Shown here: piece after piece, positions 1 to 8,952 of the stretch
How positions within the stretch are numbered: position 1 is the first letter of the stretch
How the letters are laid out: every line of letters begins with the position of its first letter
NCBI GenBank assembly: GCA_945859605.1
Contig: OX243827.1
Span: 22,864,521-22,928,520, forward strand
Origin: Lumbricus rubellus
Taxonomy: Eukaryota; Annelida; Clitellata; Crassiclitellata; Lumbricidae
Direction of reading: 5' to 3'
DNA length: 64,000 nt
Program-made: the position numbers and the translations under genes
Notes under the pieces: model-generated
The model's database searches: none
What the model saw: only the letters and a program-made list of their open reading frames with translations
Told to the model about the DNA's origin: nothing

Positions 1-85
1 TGTAAGTTAAGATCTAATGTTGTGTTTGCATTGAAATAATGATATTTCCTTATTTGTACTTTGACAAAGATTTTTCTCTCTCTTT

Positions 86-180
86 ATCTTCATTCATTCA
101 TTCATTCATTTCAAACATTTACATAGCGCCTCATCAAGAGTATCTACTCAGAGGCGCTCCCGACCCAACCACGGCTTCAG
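86..180 (-). repeat. LINE/SINE 3' tail fragment
   Basis: Read on the minus strand this gives GAGCGCCTCTGAGTAG, a short spacer, GGCGCTATG, then an (AATG)n tail. The same arrangement ends the LINE at 23511-23990 and recurs at 30168-30240, 37328-37370 and 24031-24140. It lies just upstream of the splice acceptor of the exon at 204, so it would be intronic. Confidence 0.65.
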
Positions 181-203
181 CTGTTGTTTTGATTGTATTT
201 CAG

Positions 204-640
204 ACAAAGAGGCCGAAGAATTGCGCAGAGAGCAGGCCGAAAAGGAAGAAGCGTCAACATCGAAAAACCAAACGAAAAACATTTCTACAGAAGATGTCAA
301 CACAATGCTTGCCGCCCCTTCGGACTTGACCGAGCATTCTGCGGTTATTGACCTTTCCGACTTCCTTTCGGAGCCGGCCGAACCAACCGAGCACGAACTT
401 TATCCGCTTCTGCCCATTCCGCCTGGCCTGTTGCCGCCATACCCAAGTCAACTTCAGATGACTGCTCCCCCATGTCAACCTCAGTTGTATGCTCCCCCAT
501 GTCAACCTCAGTTGTATGCTTCCCCATGTCAGCTTCAAATGAATGCTCCCCCATGTCAACCTCAGAGAAATGCTCCACCAGTTGTATCGCATAATCAAGG
601 ACATTTCCCACCGTACACGTTTATGAACCAACCTCAGTGA
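204..640 (+). CDS. Probable terminal exon, unrecognised protein with 9-residue Pro/Gln repeats
   Basis: I do not recognise the protein. A pyrimidine-rich stretch ending in TTTCAG (to 203) makes a good splice acceptor. The frame entered with one base carried over reads KEAEELRREQAEKEEASTS and runs to a TGA at 638-640. The first part is rich in Lys, Glu and Arg and could be the end of an alpha-helix or coiled coil. The middle is acidic and Leu/Pro-rich (around DLSDFLSEPAEP). The C-terminal part has four to five tandem 9-residue units of the type YAPPCQPQL, encoded by a 27-bp DNA repeat at about 463-585. No ATG is needed if this is an internal start of a last exon. Upstream exons lie left of the window. 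A basic leucine-zipper C-terminus is possible but there is no diagnostic motif. Confidence 0.5.
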
Positions 641-940
641 AGCAGCAGTAAATATGAAAAGAAATTGTTAAAGTGTGTGGCTTGTTTCAAGTTGTTTATC
701 GTAGATCTCAATAGTGAAAGTGGCTTTATCGTGAAAAGACGAACACCCATTAGATATCAGAATTAAGAACCGTTTACTTCAGCATTGAACCGCTGGACGA
801 AACAGGCTGCACCCGATAGACGCACGCGTGCACTATTCACGAATACACGCATAGCACAACAAACGTAACGTACATGGAAGACTAGTGTACAGCTTGGAAA
901 CGATTCTGTTGTCGGTACTGTAGAGCATATTTTAAAAGAC

Positions 941-946
941 AATAAA
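941..946 (+). promoter_or_regulatory. Candidate polyadenylation signal
   Basis: AATAAA lies 300 bases after the TGA at 640, a normal distance for a 3' UTR. It supports 204-640 being the last exon of a plus-strand gene. Confidence 0.4.
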
Positions 947-1106
947 TGTAATGCTGTGCACATTCTTGTATGCATGCATGTCATGGATGCATATATTTAT
1001 GGCCTACATTATTACATTTTGCCAATAATAGGCATGTGTATTGGTTACATAATATACATATAAATATATGGTGCATGTATACTGCCAACATGGCAATATT
1101 CTATAC

Positions 1107-1432
1107 CAGTGGTTCCCCACCTTTTTTGACTGTAGGGCCACGTTTTCTAAGTTGAAAGACACGAGGGCCACTTTTTCTTAGTTGAATGGCATTAATGGCC
1201 ACAGGGCTAAAATTTAATTAATTTCGAGCATATAAAATTGTTATAATTGAATCAAAATAGAATGTTTGATGCTATTTATAGACGTCAAATTAAAATAATT
1301 TGAAATAGAAACTAATTATGCACCCAGATTGTCTATTTTTCATATGTTTTTGTTAATTCTTTGAAAGATGAGGGCCATTTTTAGGCCTGGCGGGCCACTT
1401 TTATCGCGCGGGCCACGGGTTTGGAACCACTG
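1107..1432. mobile_element. Non-autonomous hAT-type element with exact 8-bp TSD
   Basis: The ends are CAGTGGTTCCCCACC and GGTTTGGAACCACTG, matching the CAGTGGTTC ends typical of many hAT elements. The 8-bp TTCTATAC is present at both 1099-1106 and 1433-1440. The 326-bp interior has several GGGCCAC words and no coding frame. Confidence 0.85.
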
Positions 1433-1440
1433 TTCTATAC

Positions 1441-1808
1441 ATACTGGATATGCATAGCACATGTTACACATGCAATATATGACCTCTATAATTATATAGG
1501 CCTAATTTAATATTAAAGCATTAGGAAAGTTACCCCAGTCGTCAATAAATTTAAGAAAAACGTGAAAATATCCCGCTGTACGACGTTAAATTAAATCCAA
1601 AGTAACATACACATTACACATGCATATAATGAACCCTAATCAATTTGTTAAAAAGAGCAAAGCATGTCTCACATAAATAGGATCCTTACATAATAGGAAG
1701 GTAGAAAATGTTTGCCAGTTGATGAAGTGTAGCCACTTTCTTTCATGTGCATTGTGCTCAGTCAAACCTCAGTTAGGCCTACACCCAACACATGCATTGA
1801 CCACATTG
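1441..1808. other. AT-rich non-coding stretch
   Basis: No convincing reading frame, RNA gene or paired repeat was seen. It contains TAGGCCTA near 1498. Confidence 0.4.
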
Positions 1809-2062
1809 GCGCCCGTACATGGGCGGAGTTTATCAGAGGCTAGAGGGGGGGCTAAGCCCTCCCCCAAGAAGGCCCATATTCAACTTTTTTACCATGAAAA
1901 TGGTATTCTTTTTCGGGGTTAGCCCCCCTCTCAATTCAGGATTCTTTAGGAAAATTCCCATGTTATTAGTCTTCTGCTAAAAAAATAATTTCAAGCTCTT
2001 TTTAAAATTTCACTTTGGTCATGTGGTTTTGCGCCATTCTACAAAATAGGCTACGGGCGCCC
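1809..2062. mobile_element. MITE-like element, GGGCGGAGTTT family
   Basis: GGCGCCCGTA at the left and its inverse at about 2053-2062 bound the sequence. The interior (GGGCGGAGTTTATCAG, then CATGAAAATGGTAT and GGGGTTAGCCCCCC) is shared with copies near 30000-30150 and, inverted, 35306-35460. The exact ends and the target duplication are unclear. Confidence 0.5.
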
Positions 2063-2854
2063 GTAGTTCGTCTGTATCAAAGCGCCTCTCACGAGCCTGT
2101 CTTGAAAAGTTGCGCCCTATACGGTAATACGGTATACCTACATTTGCATGGTCTCGGAATACGAAAGAATCGGAACTTTTACGAAGCAGTAAACACCAAT
2201 TTATACAGCACGTTCGTTCAATAAAGTTCTTTGAAACGCAGTGCAATTAATTTTCAGTGCTGGCAAAAAGCTATTATAGTCTAATTAGATCGCTAAGTGT
2301 CGCTGTAGGGTGGAGTGGGGCAAAAGGCCTAGGTGGGGTGAAACGCCTAGGGCCTTCGTAGAGCCTCTGCAGTATTTAAGCGCTATAAAATTATACATAA
2401 TATGCTGGCGCCATCTGAAGTTACCTTCTGATATCGAGTTTGTTTATTTCGGTTCGCGGTAAGTGAAAATATTTCATTTCTTAATTATTTGGACACTTTT
2501 GCTAAATGTTGTGACCTCACAGTTTGACGATTTGCGAAAGCAAGTGGTATGCGATTCGATATAGTTATGGGCAGACAGACAGAGCTCGCAACGACGTTTT
2601 AAATGATATCTTGATGTATTAGCGATATTGCAGGATAACGACACTGTAAATATTTTAGATAAATCGGGGCTTTTGGGGTAACACGCCCACCCTCTATATG
2701 GGGTGAAACGCCCATGGTGGGCGTTTTACCCCGCAACGACCCACGTGTAAAGTAGGCTTGTTGCTAAATTCTTGTTCGCTTGCTTGCTATTGTGATAATC
2801 GTTTAGGTAGGGTATGGTAAATGAGTCTGCAATGAATTGTTTTTAGATTACATC

Positions 2855-5280
2855 ATGGTACGTGTCTACAAGCGAAAGTCGGAAAGAGGAGAGTATGGTG
2901 AAGAGAGACTTGCAACAGCATTGGAAGCCCTTAGTCAGGGCATGCCTCTCATTCAAGCGAGTAGGGAGATGGGCATACCCGCGCGAACCTTGCGCCGACA
3001 TCGTGACCACCATACCACGATGCCAGGTGTGTTGAAGTTGGGATGCCATACGCCAGTACTATCTGTTGCCCTTGAATCTGAACTTTGCAATCATATAAAA
3101 TATATGGAAAAGGCTTTGTACGGTCTCACTCCAAGAGATGTCAGACGTCTTGCTTTTGACATGGCCGAGGCAGCAGGCATCAATCATAGGTTCTGTATGA
3201 AAAGTCAGATGGCTGGGAAGGACTGGCTCTCTGGGTTCTTCTCAAGATATCCAGATCTTTCAATACGTGCGCCACAGGGAACAAATCTATCGCGTGCAGT
3301 GGCTTTCAACAGACCTAAAGTCAAGCAATTCTTTGACGTCTACAGGCAACTACTTGTTGATGTTCCATGCACACCATCAAGAATCTGGAACATGGATGAA
3401 ACTGGAATCACCAACGTGCAACGTCCAGGGAAAATCATCGCTACTAAGGGGCAGAGAACCGTTGGTAAAGTGACAAGGGGCGAGCGAGGCGCAACCGTTA
3501 CAGTGATATGCGCAATGAGTGCGATTGGTGCATTTTTGCCACCAATGTTCATCTATCCACGAAAAAGGATGATTCCAGCTCTGCTCAATGGTGCACCACC
3601 ACAATCTGTGGGATACACAAGTACAAGCGGATGGACAGATTCAGAGCTATTCATTAAATGGCTTCAGCATTTTGTCGATTTCACTCGTGCATCCACAGAC
3701 AATCCGCAAATTATAATACTTGATGGTCATCACAGCCACAAGACTCTGAGCGCTATCACTTTTGCACGTGAGAATGGTCTGCATCTTCTCACTCTTCCAC
3801 CGCACTCCACCCACAAGATGCAGCCGCTTGATAGAAGCTATTTCAAGTCGCTCAAGAGCGGTTACAATGTTGCTGCCGATTCCTGGATGGTCTCCCATCC
3901 GGGAAAACGTATTTCATTCTACGACATGGCAGGCATATTTGGCACTGCATATTTGCGAACGGCTACACCCGAAAAGGCCGTCAATGGATTTAAGTGCAGT
4001 GGACTGTGGCCATTCGATCCTGAGGTGTTCACTGACGACGACTTCCAGGCAGCAACAGTTACCGAAGAGGCACTGCCGGTCCCTCCGACTCCCACCGTCG
4101 TTCAGCCGGTGACTGCTGATGCACCGTCGGTCCCTCCGACTCCCACCGTCGTTCAGCCGGTGACTGCTGATGCACCGTCGGTCCCTCCGACTCCCACCGT
4201 CGTTCAGCCGGTGACTGCTGATGCACCGTCGGTCCCTCCGACTCCCACCGTCGTTCAGCCGGTGACTGCTGATGCACCGTCGGTCCCTCCGACTCCCACC
4301 GTCGTTCAGCCGGTGACTGCTGATGCACCGTCGGTCCCTCCGACTCCCACCGTCGTTCAGCCGGTGACTGCTGATGCACCGTCGGTCCCTCCGACTCCCA
4401 CCGTCGTTCAGCCGGTGACTGCTGATGCACAGGCTTCTGCTCAACTGAGTGATGCTGAACGAGGTAGGTAACTTATTACATTTAGTGTTGCTTAGCCATT
4501 TGATTATTAGGCCTATTGTATTCGTTTATTAGTAGAATGTGACGAGAACCCGCGCCTACATTTACATCAATGCAGTTGATGATTGGTAGTTAGTCAAGTT
4601 AGAATTAAATTATGAGAAACACAGTGAATATAAGTTTGGGCCTGGTGAACATTTTCCTTTTAATTTTAAGTTTCTAAGTAGGCCATAGGCCTACTTTTTA
4701 TATTGAACTTGATGTACTCTGGCCTTCTACATAAATGGTTTTGTGGATGTGTGCAATTGCAGCTCGGAGACTGATCTTGGCAATATCACCTCGTCCGAAG
4801 ATCTCTGGTGTACGCTCTCGAACACGTAAAGCTGAATCTGCAACGCTTTTAACAGGATCGCCATACAAGAATGAATTGGAAGACAAGTTGAAAGTCGCGG
4901 AAGCACGTTCTTCCGCCATTGCTTCCAAGGCCGCTGCGAAGAGTGCCGCTCTCATTAAGAGCCTGGAGTCAACGAAACAAAGGAAACGCAGTTCAAACGA
5001 CGACCCACAGCCTTCGACGTCAACAACCGGACGGAAGAAAAGAGCGAAACTTCTTCCTAAAACCAAAACCGCAGCGGTGAGAAGTAAGAAGCGCAAAGCG
5101 ACACACGATGATACCAGCAGTGAAGACGAGGAATGGCCATGCCTGATATGCGGCGAACCTTTCGCTAACAGCATGTCCCGTGAGAAATGGGTCCAGTGCC
5201 AACAGTGTGCGAAGTGGGCACACGAGGCTTGCACAGATGGTTATTCCTATTTCACCTGTCCAAACTGCGAGTCTGACTAG
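2855..5280 (+). CDS. pogo-like transposase with C-terminal PHD-like finger (two exons)
   Basis: This is a DDE transposase expected to cut and paste the element at 2308-5887. The ATG at 2855 is preceded by CATC and followed by G. Exon 1 is 2855-4463. The donor is GAG/GTAGGT and the acceptor TTGCAG/CT at 4762/4763. Both exons are phase 1 and join in frame, giving about 708 residues. In order it shows a psq-type helix-turn-helix (residues about 19-50), a CENP-B/Tc5-type DNA-binding segment (about 112-152), and the DDE_1 core. The core has D181 in NMDETG, D290 in ILDGHHSH and D326 in PLDRSYF, a DD35D spacing that fits pogo. After the core come seven 17-residue Pro/Val repeats, then ISPRPK...SPYKNEL, Lys/Arg-rich sequence, and a C4HC3 finger (CLIC, CQQC, WAHEAC, CPNC). 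No stop or frameshift is seen, so it may be recently active. Confidence 0.88.
4079..4430 (+). repeat. 51-bp tandem repeat inside the transposase
   Basis: Seven nearly identical 51-bp units encode PSVPPTPTVVQPVTADA. The length is a multiple of three, so copy-number change keeps the frame. It lies between the DDE core and the splice donor. Confidence 0.92.
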
Positions 5281-5889
5281 ACTAGGCCTACTGCATTTTA
5301 TAACTGTAGTTGGTATATGATGCATGTCCATTCCTGATCTTGGTTACTCGATTCACCTGATTCTTGTTGCCAAGTGTTTTTTACTTCTGACTGCTGCGGC
5401 TGCTGTGATAGTCTATCGAGTGAGCTGTGTCTTGTGAGCTGGGACTTGCTACGAGAGATCTAATGGACATTATTGACAGTTTTTGTATTTTTTAATAGGC
5501 CTGGGACATTCTGCACGTATTCGGCTGTGCTTAGGTCACTTTCAGTGCATGTGTAGGCCTATTGGACTGTCTAATAAATCTTATGTGTTCTCATTTTTCA
5601 GCATTATAACTAAAGTTACACAGTGCGGGGTAAAACGCCCACCCATGGGCTTTTTGCCTCACACGTGTGGGCCTTTTACCCCACCCACGGGGCAAGACGC
5701 CCTTTTTGGGTGTCGAAAGAAAATCATCCCCACACATTACTGATGCTGTAGATAGACATTATTATGGTACTTTTATACAGCAAAATGAATGATGTATCTA
5801 CCTGCACATATTTCATAGTTATAGTGTAATAACTTTTTGAGATATGACAATTGACCTGAAAAGTGGGCCTTTTGCCCCACTCTACCCTA

Positions 5890-6579
5890 CTCTTAGGCTA
5901 CTTACAGAATATATAGGGTCAAGCATAATTATTATTATTAATTTATTATTTCCGATTATAATAGGCCTACATAGCTATAGCTTATTGTGTATTTTGGTTG
6001 CATTTTTAAATGCGATATTCTTTAATAATTAATGACCGTACAATTCTAGGAGGAATTTCCAGCGTTATACAATATTATACAGCCCTAACTGCGACATTTT
6101 TCGGGCGATGCCTGTCCCAATCTTCGATAAAGGAGGAGGGCAATGGCAGACAGAAGACATCGTTAAACAATGGACACTAATTGTATCAAAGTCATGGTCT
6201 GACGTGGAGACGATCACAAGAAGAAGAGACCTTGGAGGCTAGTATCCAGGCACCTCGCCAAAGGGCCTTATAGCCACCTGCTGGCCTCGAGATACCGGCT
6301 GGGTTCAGGCCATAATCCAAAGGACCCTATGCGTGCGAGACCTATAATATTTATAAGCTTGCCCGGTATAGGCCTATACATTAAGTCCATGTGTAGGTCT
6401 ATACTCCACTCTGTTTCAGTGTGTCAGCCTGGCAGTAGGTCATTAGCCTATGTATATAGCGTATACATACACGTGGAAAGTAGGGCCTAGTTGATAACTA
6501 AAGCCTGACACCACAGCCACAGAGAGAGAGAGCGTAGAAAAATGCCCAGGCATCCGGCGACAATTATTAGGTAACCGGG
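5890..6579. other. Non-coding stretch with one SINE-like fragment
   Basis: The segment 6098-6170 contains GATAAAGGAGGAGGGCA and ATCGTTAAACAATGG. It is an inverted member of the family also seen at 20949-21066, 43551-43675, 49684-49795 and 53037-53127. The rest is AT-rich with several TAGGCCTA words and no gene. Confidence 0.45.
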
Positions 6580-6764
6580 CAGGGCTGTTTTAAAGGAATT
6601 TTTAGAACTGCACTCCCTCTTTCCATTCCCATCCTCCATGGTAAATTACTTGCAATGACCATTTTTGCTAGTTTTAACTGTACAGAAGTGATTCTACAAC
6701 TGCACAAATCCATTTAGAACTGCACATTTTGTGTAGGCTACAACTGCACGTTAAAAAAAACCTG
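6580..6764. mobile_element. hAT-type MITE, GCTGTTTTAAAGG family
   Basis: It starts CAGGGCTGTTTTAAAGGAAT and repeats the word GAACTGCAC. It is paralogous along its whole length to 37995-38190. The target duplication is no longer clear here. Unlike its paralogue it carries an extra GGCTA at 6734-6740. Confidence 0.7.
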
Positions 6765-6777
6765 GACCCGGACTAAG

Positions 6778-6828
6778 TAGATATATATATATATATATAT
6801 ATAAATATAGGCTATATATATATATAAA
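6778..6828. repeat. TA microsatellite
   Basis: Two (TA)n runs are separated by a short AATATAGGC interruption. Confidence 0.9.
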
Positions 6829-6830
6829 GT

Positions 6831-8482
6831 TCATGCTTTATGCCTTGTTAAATATAATATTTTACAGAGAAATTGTCGACAATCAGCTTAGACTTCAAAT
6901 TAACGGCTAAATAAAATCATATTGTAAATATAAATTAATTAAATATATAATATCCTAGGCCGTACTTGCCTTTTAGTTAGGCCCTATTTCAATTCGTTTA
7001 AGCTTATAAAAAAAAATCTCGCATAACCTTAAGATAGTTTAGGGGCCTGTGACCTCTCTACTATAATAGGGGCCTCGCCTCAAAATGTCTCTCGTCAGTC
7101 CTGAATACAGTTAGACAGCACAGAATCATATTATAGGCATGTGCCTTTAAATGACACCACCGATTGAAAGCAGACTGTAGTTTTTGCGACAGAGATGTTT
7201 CGGCGGCAGCAGAAAGTCTTCAGTGGGATACTTTAGCATTAGCATCAGCAGCAGGAGAAACAGCAGCAGCAGCAGTATAGCAGCAGTAGCTCTAATAAGG
7301 CAGTCGATAGTTCTGTGTTTTCCAGTCCAAGCTTCAAAGTTAATACAGACAAAAGTTTGAAGTGTTGCAATAATTTGAAGTAGCCGGCGTCGTAGTCGGC
7401 TCTTTTGCAAAGGGTTCTTTCTCTTTCTCTCTCTCAGCCCTTTCGCTGTGTGGACTGTGGAGCCTACAAGAAGCTTCACTTGCTGAGACAGTAACTGTTC
7501 GTGGACAGCCAGTAATAGCATCTGGGTCGAATAGGTAGTAGCCGTGACACTGGTATCGAGGTGTAAAATTATGTAGTTTCAGAGTTTCCCCTCTGATTCA
7601 TTGGACTCTTGGCTTGCATGCCTCTGCGGTGCCTTGAACGAGGATTATTATTCTCATTATCTAGTCTGGCTTCAATTAACCGGCTCTTTATTATGATATA
7701 CGGAGAACATTATGGATCCAGGGTTGTCAACGTCCGACCCTTGAAACGTAGAATGTGTAATAATCGCGCTCTCGTTGTGTAGATACTGACACTAGGAGTC
7801 TCTCCATGCCGTGTTATTTAGCCAAGCCAGAGACTCAGGGTTGTCTGGAGTTATGATTGTGATGAGGCCGTAATGCAATGACCTCTCAGCGTACGACATT
7901 CGTTATAATTTGATCCCACAAATGTATGTTTGAATGTATTTGGATTTTTAGGAACCGCTCAAAAGTGCTATGAACCCATAAAATCACAACGTACTGTATA
8001 CGTTGCGGAGAATATGGACCAGGGTCATTTAAGATAATATCCCTGACCGAATCACCAGTCTCAAACTGTGTCGCCCGCACGGATTCAGGGCTGCTCGTCG
8101 CGATGCTGACCCCAAGTGTGTTGAAAACGAGTCCATGGCATAGTTCCAAGTATGATCTACTGAAGAGTATGCAATGCAGAGATGGTACCAGAATGCAACA
8201 CGCGTCCACATCCATCACTGTCCAGTAAAAAGGGAGCTCCTCGTTATGCATACTCTCCGTGGTGACGTAATCGAGATTTAGACAACCATCCTCATGTGGG
8301 AAGACACTTTGGCAGACAGCCACCGAAGAATGAAGAACGAAGATCACGTTTAACCTGGGACCAATGTCGAAGGAATATGACGCCGCAACCTGTCCACCAA
8401 TCAGAGATTGCCAATCTGATGCGTCACAGGAGGTGTATGTGGTCGTTTATCCGGGTACCCAGCGGGGTAATTTCGAACACGG
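6831..8482. other. Non-coding stretch downstream of the zinc-finger gene
   Basis: I see no supported gene. A CAG/CTG-rich patch lies at 7245-7290. Frames on either strand of about 120-150 codons lack recognisable motifs. Part may be 3' UTR of the minus-strand gene at 8953-10887. Confidence 0.4.
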
Positions 8483-8889
8483 TCGCATCGTTTTGACGCT
8501 TCTTTAGCCATCGTCCGCCGTATAATCGCCCAAAATTCACGCTGCAAAAGTCCCGGATGTAGCCACAGACATGATCAATGTCAATGACCTAATAATTGTC
8601 AACAGCTTCGTATCTCGTCAGGAATAATAGCTCCAGGTTTCATATCGCCGAGGAATAGATGGCTGCATTTGAACAGACCAGTTGAGTCGGGGACCGAGTC
8701 GCCGTGCTGTTGCCTGGCTCCTTCCGGATGTCCTCCGAAAGGGACGTAGCCACAGTTGCTCCTCAAAGCCTCTCGTATAATACCTCCCAGTCGCATCGTT
8801 TCGACGCCTTTTTAGCCATCATCTGTCGTACAATCGCCCATAATTCACGCTGCAAAAGTCCCGGATGTAACCACAGACATGATTAATGA
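8483..8889. repeat. Pair of ~100-bp direct repeats
   Basis: The segments 8483-8579 and 8790-8887 share TCACGCTGCAAAAGTCCCGG and most flanking bases, with about 10 differences. They lie just past the stop codon of the zinc-finger gene, probably in its 3' UTR or flank. Confidence 0.85.
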
Positions 8890-8952
8890 CCTCCCAGTCA
8901 GCCCTCAGCTGCTCCATAAGTCTCCTATTCCTCCCAGTCAGTCAGTCAGTCC

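Larger units (their letters stand above)
2308..5887 (+). mobile_element. pogo/Tigger-like DNA transposon, apparently complete
   Basis: The left end GGGTGGAGTGGGGCAAAAGG and the inverse of the right end GGGTAGAGTGGGGCAAAAGG differ at one base. Each is flanked by TA (2306-2307 and 5888-5889), the target duplication of the Tc1/mariner/pogo superfamily. The 3.58-kb body carries one two-exon transposase gene in the plus direction. Subterminal copies of a GGGGTRAAACGCCC-type word lie on both sides (about 2330-2350, 2670-2735 and 5625-5705). These may be transposase-binding sites, which is inference. A polyadenylation signal AATAAA is at 5573-5578. Confidence 0.9.

Noticed and set aside
7147..7521. 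A 124-codon minus-strand frame.
   Set aside because: It runs through a CAG-rich patch, has no domain, and no splice or conservation support.
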